Shown piece after piece: positions 17,304 to 26,900 of a DNA stretch of 64,000 bases. Below the pieces are notes generated by a model. It saw only the letters and a program-made list of their open reading frames with translations. It was not told where the DNA came from and searched no databases. Location: positions 2,108,001 to 2,172,000 of the forward strand of contig NZ_LT670819.1 in NCBI RefSeq assembly GCF_900129855.1. Reading direction: 5' to 3'. The position numbers and the translations under genes were made by a program. The DNA is from Streptomyces sp. 3214.6. Lineage in GTDB: Bacteria; Actinomycetota; Actinomycetes; Streptomycetales; Streptomycetaceae. The stretch's first letter is position 1; the number at the start of each line of letters is the position of its first letter.

Positions 17304-18614
17304 ATGGCCATGACGCCGAGTACATGGGATCGTGAAACGTACCCCCTCTGGCACGGGACCCTACCCACGTCAGCGATCCTCGAGCAGAGCGAAACCAAGG
17401 ACTTCTGGGTCAAGGGTGAGGGGTCCTGGCTGATCGACGCGTCGGGAAGCCGCGCGCTCGACGCCCGCGCCGGGGTGGGCAACATGATGCTCGGCTACGG
17501 CAGGAACGACGTCGTAGAGGCGATGTGCCGCCAGGCGCACGAGCTGCCCTATGTCTGCATGGTGCGGTGGGAACTGGCCGCTCCCGTGGTCGTCGAACTG
17601 GCGCAGGCACTTACCGCGATCGCCCCTGCCGGCCTCAGCCGTGTGCGGTTCTGCCATACGGGCGGCGCAGCGGTCGAGAGCGCGATTCTGATGGCCCGCT
17701 CCTATCACCGAAACCAGGGCCGGCGGGACAAGCGCCTGATCGTGGGTCTGCGGGACAGTTACCACGGCAGCCCGATGGCAGCCATGGCGGCGAGCGGGCA
17801 GCGCATCATGCATTGGCTCTTCGGTCCGATGCCGGACGGCTTCTGTCACCTTCCGGAGCCGACCGACGAATCCGGTACCGAACTCGCGGCCCAGTTGGAC
17901 GCGCTGGGGCCGGAGCGCATCGCGGCGATGATCCTCGAGCCGGTGAAGGGACGAAACGGACAGCCTCTCCCTGCCGCGTACATACGAGCCGCACGTGAGT
18001 ACTGCACAAAGAACGACATTCTGCTGATCTTTGACGAGGCGTTCACCGGATTCGGGCGCATGGGCGAGATGTTCGCGGCCGACATCTCCGGAGTCTCCCC
18101 GGACGTCATGTGCCTCGCGAAGGGCATCACCGCCGGCTACGCGGCGCTCGGTGCCGTCCTGGCGACCGACCGGATTTACCAGGCATTCGACACCGTCAGC
18201 ACGGTGTTCGCCCATGCGTCGACCACGGACGGCCACCCCGTGGCCTGCGCTGCGGCGCTCGCAGCGATCCGCGCCTACACGTCCGAGGATCTGGTGGCCA
18301 ACGGCCGGGCACTCGGTCGGCTCCTTCACGATCGGCTGAACGACCTGCTCGACAAGGCGCCCACGTTCGGGGGCGTCCGGGCTGTCGGCGCCTACGTGGC
18401 GATCGACCTCGTGGACGACGACGGCAGTCCGCTCTCCATGCAGGACCGACGTCACCTGGAGGCAGCATGCCGAGGGCAGGGCCTGCTGGTCCACTACACG
18501 CCCGACACCGTCGTGCTGATGCCTCCGCTGACGATGACCACACAGGAAGCGGAGTTCGCGGCGCAGAGATTCGCGAGCGTGGTGACCGGCCTCAGACCGG
18601 CCGGCCGTCACTAG
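17304..18614 (+). CDS. class III PLP-dependent aminotransferase
   Basis: 436-aa aminotransferase of the ornithine/GABA/4-aminobutyrate fold. 'FDEAFTGFGRMG' (D244) is the PLP-ring aspartate motif and 'MCLAKGITAGY' carries the Schiff-base Lys273; 'HTGGAAVESAILMAR' is the phosphate-binding region. Class III enzymes transfer amino groups from or to omega/beta positions or keto acids, so it could make a beta- or omega-amino acid for the assembly line or act on a carrier-bound aldehyde. Substrate unknown. ATG 17304 follows GGGGAGAC; a second ATG two codons later is possible. Nineteen bases after the KAS III-like gene. Confidence 0.9.
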   Translation: MAMTPSTWDRETYPLWHGTLPTSAILEQSETKDFWVKGEGSWLIDASGSRALDARAGVGNMMLGYGRNDVVEAMCRQAHELPYVCMVRWELAAPVVVELAQALTAIAPAGLSRVRFCHTGGAAVESAILMARSYHRNQGRRDKRLIVGLRDSYHGSPMAAMAASGQRIMHWLFGPMPDGFCHLPEPTDESGTELAAQLDALGPERIAAMILEPVKGRNGQPLPAAYIRAAREYCTKNDILLIFDEAFTGFGRMGEMFAADISGVSPDVMCLAKGITAGYAALGAVLATDRIYQAFDTVSTVFAHASTTDGHPVACAAALAAIRAYTSEDLVANGRALGRLLHDRLNDLLDKAPTFGGVRAVGAYVAIDLVDDDGSPLSMQDRRHLEAACRGQGLLVHYTPDTVVLMPPLTMTTQEAEFAAQRFASVVTGLRPAGRH

Positions 18615-18619
18615 GGCTC

Positions 18620-18635
18620 ATCGGTCCTTCGGGAC
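18620..18635 (+). terminator. short hairpin after the aminotransferase
   Basis: CGGTCC-TTCG-GGACCG: a six-base perfect stem with a stable TTCG tetraloop six bases after the stop codon, followed by a partly overlapping GGACCGGTCC palindrome. Weak or partial terminator, or mRNA end stabiliser. Confidence 0.4.
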
Positions 18636-18756
18636 CGGTCCCGGACTGGGCTTACGTGCGAAATGCACGGACGGGGATGTGATCCTCATATCGCTCCGGT
18701 GCCGCTCCTGCCGCTACCGTGGCCGGTCGGTGGGGAGTCGAAAAAAGGTGCGGATC

Positions 18757-18819
18757 ATGGAGAATTCGACGCGTTCACACGTCGCTGACCATCCTGAATG
18801 TCGATCCGGACGACGATGA
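18757..18819 (+). CDS. possible 20-aa leader ORF overlapping the NRPS start
   Basis: An ATG at 18757, with AAAAAAGGTG seven bases upstream, opens 20 codons ending in TGA at 18817-18819. That TGA overlaps the NRPS start ATG (18816-18818) as ATGA. The NRPS gene has a poor ribosome site of its own, so this small frame may deliver ribosomes by translational coupling. The peptide shows no family resemblance and may have no function. Confidence 0.35.
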   Translation: MENSTRSHVADHPECRSGRR

Positions 18820-21593
18820 CGTCGGATTTCCGGCTGCACGGTCCGAGGAGCCCCCTGACGGCCCCTCAGGATCCGGCCGGTCCGCCCAACGTGGTCGTCG
18901 TCGGCTTCGTCGAACGGGGTGGCGTCGACACGGAGATCCTCGCCGGCGCCGTCATGGATGTCGTCGCTCACCATGCCCCCGAGATCGTCCGCGCCGAACA
19001 CGACGGCGCGCCGGAGCACTTCGACGCCTGGGCGCGTCATACGGCGCGCCGGTTCGGGCAGCCTCCCTTCGACCCGTCCGCCGCGGCGTCGATGCGCTTC
19101 CTGCTGCTCTCGCACGAGGGCGCTCTTCGTGCGGTGGCCGTCGCGGCGCCCCGGTTTCTTCTCGACGCGCACGCCGTGGGGCGACTGTTCCGCGCCCTGT
19201 TCTCGCGCCATGACCGACTGTGCCTGGACGCACCGGCTGCCCGTGGCCGCGTCGGCGCGCAGAGGCGCCCCGACGACGAGCTGGAACGCCTCACGGCGTC
19301 GTGGGCGGACCGGCTGGCCGAGGTGCCGACGGTCCTCAAGATTCCCTCCGACCGGCCGCGCCCCTACCGCTACGACACGTCCGGCGCGCGGCTTCCCGTC
19401 GAACTCTCCGCCGAGGCGACGCAGGCCGTGCTCGAGCGGTCCCGGGCCCTGGGGGTGACCTCGTCCGCCTTCCTCCTCGCCGCGTTCGGTCTGATCCTGG
19501 GGCGGATGACCGGTGCCGACTCGCTGCTCGTGGGCATCGCCTCGCCGGCCGGCGAACTGCTCCCGGTCCGCATCGACATCGACGACGACCGCACCCCGGG
19601 CGCGTTCGTCCGGGCCGTCCATGAGTCGGTGGCCTGGAGCCTGGCCGCCGACGGCGTTCCGTTCCCACGGATCGTGGAGCGGATGGGCGTGGAGCGGTCC
19701 GGTCCGGGCCATCCCCTGGTGCAGACGTCCTTCAGTACGTACGGCGAGCCCGGCCCGGAGAGGATCGAGACCGGCACCGCGCGCATCCGGGTCGAGGAGG
19801 CGGACGGCGGCGGATCGCGATTCGACCTCAGCCTCCGGTTCGGCCGGGACGAGCCCTCCTACGCCGGCCACGCCGAATACGCGACGAGCCTGTGGAGCCG
19901 AGGCGAGGCGCAGCGCTTCGTCCTCGACTACGTGGCCGCCGTGCAGCAGCTCACCGACGCGGCGGCCGACGACGGCCGCACACTGGCGGACGTGCGGTGC
20001 ATCTCCCCCGCCGGCCGCGAGGTCCTTGCCGGGCTCAACGAGACGGGCAGTGTCTTCCCCTCCTCCTCCCTGGACGAACTGTTCCGCGCCGTGGCGGCAC
20101 GCCGGCCCGCGGCGGTGGCCGTACGCGACGCCGAGTCGGCGCTGACCTACTCCGAACTCGCCGCTGCCGCGGCCGAGCAGGCGCGGCTGCTGCGTGCCGC
20201 AGGCGTCCAGGGCGGCGACACCGTGCTGATCGGGGTCCAGCGGTCGGCGGCGGAGGCGGTGGCCGTCCTGGGCACACTCTGGGCGGGCGGTACCTACGTC
20301 GGTGTCGATCTCACCCAGCCTGCCGCCCACACCGCGGGGATCGTCGCCAAGGCAGCGCCGGCCGCCGCCATCGTCGGCGACGACGACGCCGGCGAGGTCG
20401 CCCGGCACGGAGTGCCCGTGGTCGGCCCCTGGCGGCCGGAGTGGACCGTCGGAGCGGAGCAGGTGCCGCCCGCCGCACCCGATCCCGACCGCCCGGCCTA
20501 CATCGCCTTCACCTCGGGCACGACCGGCGAGCCGAAGGGAGTGGCGGTCCCGCACCGTGCGGTGATCCCGCTGTTCCAGGACACCGACCACCTCGTGTTC
20601 GGCCCGGGTGAACGCGTGCTCCGGCTGTCCTCGCTCGCCTTCGACGTCTCGGCGTTCGAACTCTGGGGCGCGCTGCTGTCCGGCGCGGTCCTCGAGGTGT
20701 GTCCGCCGGGGCTGCTGTCGCCGGGCGAGCTCGGCGCGTTCATCGAGGAGCGCGAGGTGACCGTGGCCTGGCTGGCGGCAGGTCACTTCCGGCTCGTCCA
20801 GGAGTTCGCGCCGACATCGCTGGGCACGCTGCGCCAGCTGTTGACCGGCGGGGACGTGGTCCCCCACGAGCATGTCGCGCGTGCGCTCGCCGACCACCCG
20901 GGCCTGACCGTCACGAACGGCTACGGGCCGACCGAGAACGCGATCTTCACGACGTTCCATTCGGTCCGCAGGCCGCAGGACGTCGACGGCCCGCTGCCGA
21001 TCGGCACCCCCGTTCCCGGGACCCGGGTGTACGTCCTTGACCGGCGGGCGAGGCTGCTGCCGCCCGGCGCGGTCGGCGAGCTGTGCACGGGGGGCGAAGG
21101 CCTCGCGGTGGGGTACGTCGACGACGAGGAGGAGACCGACCGCCGCTTCGGCCGCTTCTCGCCCGATGTCCCGGAGCGGATCTACCGTACGGGCGATCTC
21201 GTCCGTATCGACCAGGACGGCCGCATCCACTTCGTCGGGCGGGTCGACCACCAGGTCAAGGTGCGCGGCTACCGTGTCGAACTCACCGCGATCAGCGACG
21301 CGTTGAACGGCTGTCCGGAGGTCGAGGAGACGGTCGTCACCGTCACCGACGGCATCTCCGACAAACGGCTGCTCGCCGCGGTCCGGCTCGCGCCGGGGAC
21401 GGCCGTCACCCCGGTCGACCTCAGAGACCGCCTCGCCGAACGGTTCCCGTCCTTCATGGTGCCCTCGCTCTGGGCGGTCGTCGACCGGATGCCCCTCACC
21501 GCGAACGGGAAGGTCGACCGGCGTGCGCTCGCCGCCTCGGCCGTACCGGCCAACGTGTTCGCCAGGAGGAAGCGGACCCGCCGGGGAAGGTGA
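18816..21593 (+). CDS. NRPS protein: inactive condensation domain plus adenylation domain, no carrier
   Basis: 925 aa. Residues 25-370 look like a condensation domain, but HHxxxDG is replaced by 'PRFLLDA' (P112, R113, D117, A118), so peptide-bond catalysis is unlikely. Residues 390-915 are an adenylation domain: 'YIAFTSGTTGEPKG', 'NGYGPTE', 'YRTGDLVR', 'KVRGYRVEL' and A10 'LTANGKVDRRAL'. By-eye code D-V-F-W-L-G-G-I-F-K, close to Val-type codes. The protein ends right after A10 with a basic tail and has no T domain, so it must load a carrier in trans. ATG 18816 was chosen over 18798 because of the ATGA overlap with the small upstream frame. Confidence 0.85.
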   Translation: MTSDFRLHGPRSPLTAPQDPAGPPNVVVVGFVERGGVDTEILAGAVMDVVAHHAPEIVRAEHDGAPEHFDAWARHTARRFGQPPFDPSAAASMRFLLLSHEGALRAVAVAAPRFLLDAHAVGRLFRALFSRHDRLCLDAPAARGRVGAQRRPDDELERLTASWADRLAEVPTVLKIPSDRPRPYRYDTSGARLPVELSAEATQAVLERSRALGVTSSAFLLAAFGLILGRMTGADSLLVGIASPAGELLPVRIDIDDDRTPGAFVRAVHESVAWSLAADGVPFPRIVERMGVERSGPGHPLVQTSFSTYGEPGPERIETGTARIRVEEADGGGSRFDLSLRFGRDEPSYAGHAEYATSLWSRGEAQRFVLDYVAAVQQLTDAAADDGRTLADVRCISPAGREVLAGLNETGSVFPSSSLDELFRAVAARRPAAVAVRDAESALTYSELAAAAAEQARLLRAAGVQGGDTVLIGVQRSAAEAVAVLGTLWAGGTYVGVDLTQPAAHTAGIVAKAAPAAAIVGDDDAGEVARHGVPVVGPWRPEWTVGAEQVPPAAPDPDRPAYIAFTSGTTGEPKGVAVPHRAVIPLFQDTDHLVFGPGERVLRLSSLAFDVSAFELWGALLSGAVLEVCPPGLLSPGELGAFIEEREVTVAWLAAGHFRLVQEFAPTSLGTLRQLLTGGDVVPHEHVARALADHPGLTVTNGYGPTENAIFTTFHSVRRPQDVDGPLPIGTPVPGTRVYVLDRRARLLPPGAVGELCTGGEGLAVGYVDDEEETDRRFGRFSPDVPERIYRTGDLVRIDQDGRIHFVGRVDHQVKVRGYRVELTAISDALNGCPEVEETVVTVTDGISDKRLLAAVRLAPGTAVTPVDLRDRLAERFPSFMVPSLWAVVDRMPLTANGKVDRRALAASAVPANVFARRKRTRRGR

Positions 21594-21599
21594 GCGCGT

Positions 21600-21630
21600 C
21601 CTCCGGGCCGGTGGGAGGCTTCCCCGGAGG
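21600..21630. terminator. bidirectional hairpin between convergent genes
   Basis: CCTCCGGG (21600-21607) pairs with CCCGGAGG (21623-21630) across a 15-base loop, in the 51-bp gap between the NRPS gene and the convergent antiporter gene. Confidence 0.5.
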
Positions 21631-21644
21631 GCCTGGGACCGTTC

Positions 21645-22940
21645 TCAGACGGCGGGGCCTGTCGCGCGTTCGGGTGTGCCGGTGGCTTCGGCGACGTCCG
21701 CGGCCGCACCGGGGCCGGTGGCGGTGAGGTCGTCGCCGCTCGGGCGGCCCAGGATCCAGGCAAGCAGCGGACCCGCCATCGCGGTCGTCACCACGGCCAT
21801 GACGACCATCAGGGAGTACAGGCCCTGGCGGATGAAGCCCAGTTGCAGGCCCACGTTCAGGACGATGAGTTCCGTCAGCCCGCGCGTGTTCATCAGCGTG
21901 GCCAGCGCGGCGGACTGCCGGACCGGCATCCGGCTCAGCCGGGCGGCGGCGTACGCCCCGGTGAACTTCCCGCCCACGGCCACGAGCAGGATGAGCCCCA
22001 GGTCGCCGAGCCCGCTCGCGTCGAGCCCGGACAGGTCGACCTTGAGGCCGGCGACCAGGAAGAACACCGGCAGCAGCAGGGTCGCGCTGAGCTGGCCGAG
22101 GCGGTCGTGCACCTCACGGCGGAGCGGCGCGGTGCCCGAGCGCGGGAGGACGGCGCCGAAGAGGAAGGCGCCGAAGATGTAGTGCAGTCCCATCCATTCG
22201 GTGGCGGCGGCGGACAGCAGCAGGCCGGCGAGGATGCACGCGAAGACGGTGGGGGTCAGCCGGAGCGAGCCCCGCCGGCGGGCCAGCCGACGCAGTGCGG
22301 GGCGCAGGACGAACGCCATGCCGAGCAGATAGGGGACGGTGAGCAGGATCCGCCACTGGTCGGAGCCGGCCGATCCGCTGATGGCGACGACGGCGGCGAG
22401 CAGGGTCCAGGCGAGGACGTCGTCGATCGAGGCGCAGGCCAGCGCCACCACGCCCAGCGGCGTACGGGTCATGCCCCGGTCGGTGAGGATGCGGGCCAGG
22501 ACCGGGAACGCGGTGATCGACATGGCGATGCCCATGAAGAGCATGAACGCCGTCCTGTCGCCCGTGCCGTGATCGTGCATCAGGTAGCCGCCGAGGGCCG
22601 TGCCGAGGCTGAACGGCAGGAGGACGGAGCTGATCGACACCGCGGGGGCGATGGCGCCGCTGCCCCGTATGAGGGTCGTGTCCCACTCGAGGCCGACGAT
22701 GAACATGAAGATGGCGACGCCGACCGCGGCCAAGGCACTGAGCAGGGGGCGCGTCGTGTCGGGGAAGAGGGCATCGGATATCGCCCCGTGGAACAGGGTC
22801 GGTCCCAGCGCGATGCCGGCGAACACCTCACCGATCACCGGGGGTTGTCCCAGGCGCCGGGCCAGCGCGCCGAACGACCGGGCGAGCAGCACCATGACGG
22901 CCAGGCCGACGAGGAGTGAGGTGGTCTGTTGCGTGGTCAT
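21645..22940 (-). CDS. CPA2-family cation:proton antiporter
   Basis: 431-aa membrane protein with the Na/H exchanger (KefB-type) layout of 12-13 helices: 'FGALARRLGQPPVIGEVFAGIALGP', 'LFMGIAMSITAFPVLARILTDRGM', 'ACASIDDVLAWTLLA' (the conserved ion-binding acidic pair region) and 'NTRGLTELIVLNVGL'. Antiporters of this type are found in several polyketide clusters, where they are suggested to export product or maintain pH. ATG 22940 follows ACGGAGACGG. It is the same family as the decayed copy at 7420-7790. It lies between convergent NRPS and codirectional thioesterase genes. Confidence 0.9.
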   Translation of the reverse strand: MTTQQTTSLLVGLAVMVLLARSFGALARRLGQPPVIGEVFAGIALGPTLFHGAISDALFPDTTRPLLSALAAVGVAIFMFIVGLEWDTTLIRGSGAIAPAVSISSVLLPFSLGTALGGYLMHDHGTGDRTAFMLFMGIAMSITAFPVLARILTDRGMTRTPLGVVALACASIDDVLAWTLLAAVVAISGSAGSDQWRILLTVPYLLGMAFVLRPALRRLARRRGSLRLTPTVFACILAGLLLSAAATEWMGLHYIFGAFLFGAVLPRSGTAPLRREVHDRLGQLSATLLLPVFFLVAGLKVDLSGLDASGLGDLGLILLVAVGGKFTGAYAAARLSRMPVRQSAALATLMNTRGLTELIVLNVGLQLGFIRQGLYSLMVVMAVVTTAMAGPLLAWILGRPSGDDLTATGPGAAADVAEATGTPERATGPAV

Positions 22941-23133
22941 GCGGTCCGTCTCCGTTCTTCGTGGTCCCGCCCGCAGCCTCGTCCGCGGGGCATGGACGGG
23001 CAGGGTTGTCTTCCGGATCAGGCCGACCGCGGTCATGTCTGCCCGCGCGGCGTCGGGCCGGATGCTGCTCACCCGGCCCGACAGCCTCAAGGCCGATCAC
23101 CACGGCCTTGTCGGACAGCGTCTTCCTCCGCCG

Positions 23134-23925
23134 TCACTGGGAGTGGGACAGGGCCGTCGGCTGGCCAGTCCTCGTGACGGGGCTCGTGGTGCTGGTCAGG
23201 TCGGTGAGCAGGTCGTCCAGGACCTCCTGGAAGTGGTGCCGGATGTAGAAGTGGTCGCCCGGGTAGCGGTGCGGCGTGAAGGCTTCCGTGCCCGCTGCCC
23301 ACTGCTGCCATCCCGCCATGTCCTCCGGGTCGGCGATGGCGTCGTCGTCACCGGCGAAGGTGGCGACGGCGCAGCGCAGCGGGACGGGCGGCTGGATTCC
23401 GAGCCCGGTGTACAGACGGGCGTCGGCGCGTATCAGGGAGATGAAGGAGTCGACGGTGGCTTGGTCGTGTTCGATCTGTCCGGGGAGAGCCTCGCCGCCG
23501 AGCATGAGATAGGCGGTGACGGGATCGGTGAGCAGTTTCTCCGCGGTGCTGGTCCAGTACGGGTGGTCCGGCGCCGAGATCCCGGAGGGGCACAGCAGTG
23601 CGGGGCCGCGGTTGGCGCGTTCGAGCGCCCGGCAGACTTCGAAGGCGTAGCGGCCGCCGCCCGAGTGCCCGAACAGTGCCGTCGGGCGGCGCTCGCAGAT
23701 CCCGGCGATCGCGTTCGCGGTCTGCCTGACCAGGCGGGGCAGGTCGGTGATGGGCAGCTCGGCGGTGCGGGCCTCGCGTCCCGGTGGCTGGACGGCGAGG
23801 ATCTCGACGCCGCGGGCGTCGGCCCAGGGCGCGTAGAAGTTGGGGCCGCCGCCGGGGTGTGGCAGTCCGATAACGCAGACTGGCGCGTCCGGGTCGGGTG
23901 CGATGGGGACGATCCAGTCGTTCAC
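23134..23925 (-). CDS. type II thioesterase / alpha-beta hydrolase
   Basis: 263-aa thioesterase: 'VCVIGLPHPGGGPNFYAPWA' opening, 'ILAVQPPGREAR', nucleophile Ser88 in 'ALFGHSGGGRYAFEV', catalytic His in 'YPGDHFYIRHHF'. The GTG start (23923-23925) overlaps the stop of the reducing PKS as GTGA, with AAGGAG upstream, so the pair is translationally coupled. It likely releases or edits the acyl chain of that PKS, which has no thioesterase domain of its own. Confidence 0.88.
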   Translation of the reverse strand: MNDWIVPIAPDPDAPVCVIGLPHPGGGPNFYAPWADARGVEILAVQPPGREARTAELPITDLPRLVRQTANAIAGICERRPTALFGHSGGGRYAFEVCRALERANRGPALLCPSGISAPDHPYWTSTAEKLLTDPVTAYLMLGGEALPGQIEHDQATVDSFISLIRADARLYTGLGIQPPVPLRCAVATFAGDDDAIADPEDMAGWQQWAAGTEAFTPHRYPGDHFYIRHHFQEVLDDLLTDLTSTTSPVTRTGQPTALSHSQ

Positions 23926-26900
23926 GAGTGCTGCTCCTTGGCGTGACTGACCCCTGCGGCAGCCATGGCACGGTTGGCCAGGTCGCGTATGCCTTGGCTG
24001 GCAAGGATTTCCAGGGTGGGGATGTCGAGGTCGAGTTGGCGTCGCAGGGTGACGGCGAGCTCGGTCGCCAGAATCGAGTCGAGTCCGAGGCGGTTCAGCG
24101 GTACCGAGGGTGAGAGGCGTTCCGGTTCGGTCCGCAGGATGGCCGCGATGACATCGGTGAGCGCCTGGGTGGCCAGTTCCTCCGCGTCGGCTGCCTCGCC
24201 TGCCTGCAGTTGCTCGCGCAGGCTCGTGCCGGCCCGGTCCTGCTGCCCGGACGCCGAGGTGATGAGGTGGGAGAACCGGGTGGCGGCGCTGGCCGGGAAC
24301 ATGAGGCCGGCCCGCTCCCAGTCGACGCGTGCGATCACCGCGCTGTGGGGTGCGTCGCCGGTGAGGAGCCGGCCCAGACGGTCGAGGGCTTCGGCGGTGG
24401 AAATCGGCTCCAGTCCGAGCCTGGTCATGGATTCGGCGAGGTTGTCGCGGACGACGACTCCGGTGCCGGCGATGGCTCCCCAGCCGACGGCGAGTGCTGC
24501 CTGGCCGCGGTCGCGGCGCCGGCGGGCCAGGGTTTCCAGGCACAGGTTGGCGGCGGCGTAGGAGGCTTGGAGCCGGTTGCCGAGCAGCGCGGAGATGGAG
24601 GAGTAGAGGACGAAGTGGTCGAGGTCGCAGTCGCTGGTCAGCTCGTCGAGGAGGTGGGCGCCGGCGACCTTCGGGGCGAGGACGCCTTCGTACCGGTCGA
24701 GGGTCTGCTCTTCGACGGGTCCGTCGTCATAGCCGGCCGCGCAGTGGAACACTCCGCGCAGTCCGCCCGGCGCGCAGGTCCGGGCGTGGTCGATGACCTG
24801 GGTCATGGCAGCCCGGTCGGTGACGTCGGCGGCCATGAAGGTGATGCCGGCGCGGTCCGGCTGCTGAGCGGGCTCGTGGCGGCCGGTGACGATGACCCGG
24901 CCGGCGCCGTGGTCGGCGAGCCAGCGTGCGGTGGCGGCGCCGAAACCGGCGGTTCCGCCGGTCACGAGGTACACGCCTTCGGGGTCGAATGTCACGCGCT
25001 GGGCGGCGATGCCGGTGGTGTCGATGACGAGCTTGCCGATGTGCTCGGACCGCTTGAGCCGGTTGAACGCGTCATCGAGTGCGGCCGCCGGGTAGACGAG
25101 GTGCGGCAGCGGTTCGATACGGCCCTCTCCGGCCAGCCGGGCGATGTCGCTCAGGACCTCCCGGGCCCGCTCGGGACGCCGGTCGATGAGCTGGGCCAGG
25201 TCGACGGCGAAGTAGGACAGAGTGTTCAGGAAGGGGCGCAGCCGCAGTCCCGCATCGCCGTACAGGTCCCGCTTGCCGAGCTCGACGAAGCGTCCGTCGG
25301 GGGCGAGCAGTTCCAGACAGGCCGCGGCGGCCGTTCCGGTCAGGGAGTTGAGGACGATGTCCACGCCCCGTCCGCCGGTGAGTTCCCGGACCTGGTCGGG
25401 GAAGTCGCCGGAGCGTGAGTCGAGCGCGTGCTCGGCCCCTCGGTCCAGCAGGAGCTGCCGTTTCTCGGGTGTGCTGGCGAGGCCGATGACGCGCACGCCG
25501 GCCAGGCGTGCCAGGTTCAGGGCGGCCAGGCCGACACCGCCGGCGCCGCCGGGCAGGAGCAGGGTCTCGCCGGCCGACATGCCGGCGAGGACGTTGAGGC
25601 TGTAGTGGGCGGTCGCGTAGACCAGCGGCATGGTCGCGGCGTGCTGGAAGTCCATGCCTTCCGGGATGGGCGCGGTGACGGCCGCTTCGGCCTTGACGTG
25701 GCTGGCCAGAGAGCCGGACGCGACGGCCATGACGGCCTGGCCGACGTGCAGGCCGGTGACGCCGGGGCCGGTCCTGGCGATCACGCCGGCACATTCCTGG
25801 CCGATGAGCGGACCGGCGTTGACGCCTGCGCGCCAGTCGGCCTGGCTGGGCTCGATGGGCATCAGGCCGGTGGCCAGCATGACGTCCTTGTAGTTCAGTG
25901 CGGCGGCCTTGACCTCGATGACGACCTGGCCCGGGCCCGGTTCGGGCATCGGGATCGCGGCGGGCCCGAACTGTGGTGTCAGCGCGATCGTGCTGACCTG
26001 CAGGGCCGTCGCCTGGTCCGCGGGCCTGCCGCGCGGCGGGGTGGCCTCGGCTGTGGACGGTGGCAGGGGGGCGAGGCGCGGCACGCGTACCTGGTCCGCG
26101 AAGACGGCGAACTCGTCCTCCTGGCCGGTGTCGGCCGTGAGGACCTCGGCGACGCGTTCGGTCAGCGCGGTACTGAAGGAGGGTTCGACGGCGATCCGGC
26201 GGATGGCGATGCCGGGTATCTCGTTGGTGATGGTCCGTGCCGTGCCCCATGCCGACGCCGCCGCCATGCTGCCGGCTCCGTCCGTGCCGGGGTGTGCCAT
26301 GGCGCCGCAGGGCCCGGTGATCAGCCACAGCGTCAGCCGTGCGTCGGGGGTGTCGGCGATGCGCTGCTGCCAGGCGACCGCCACGTCGCGGAGGATCTGT
26401 CCGGCGTGTGCCGCGGCCGCGACCGGGTCGTCGTTGTCGTTGTCGTCGGAGAGCACCAGGGCCACCGCGGTCGCGGCGTCGGGCCGGACCGCGTCGGTCC
26501 AGGCCGCGGTGTCACCGGGGGCGACGGCGGTGGGGGCCGTGGCGTCGAGCGTGTCGGCGAGTTGCCGCGCGAACGGCAGGCCGCCGTGATCCGCCATGAC
26601 CGTCCAGGCCGTCGGGGTACCGACGGTGTCCGTGGGGAGCGGCGTGCCGGGCTCGTCCGTGAAGGCGGCTGCTTCCGACGTGGCCGCCCATACTCCCAGC
26701 GGGGGCTGTGGACGGCCCTCGATCAAGCGGAGCCGCATGTTCTTGATGGTGATGGCGACGGTGCCGTCCGGTGCGGCCAGCGTCACGTCCCACACGGCTT
26801 CCCGGCCGGTTTCGGAGTGGGCGACGACATGCACGATGCCTTGCGTGGGCGGCCGTGACCACGCGGTGAGCGCGCCGAACTCGACGGGCATGAACAGCAT

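Noticed and set aside
18714..21251. 845-codon minus-strand open frame
   Set aside because: Antisense to the C0-A NRPS gene, which has all adenylation motifs on the plus strand.
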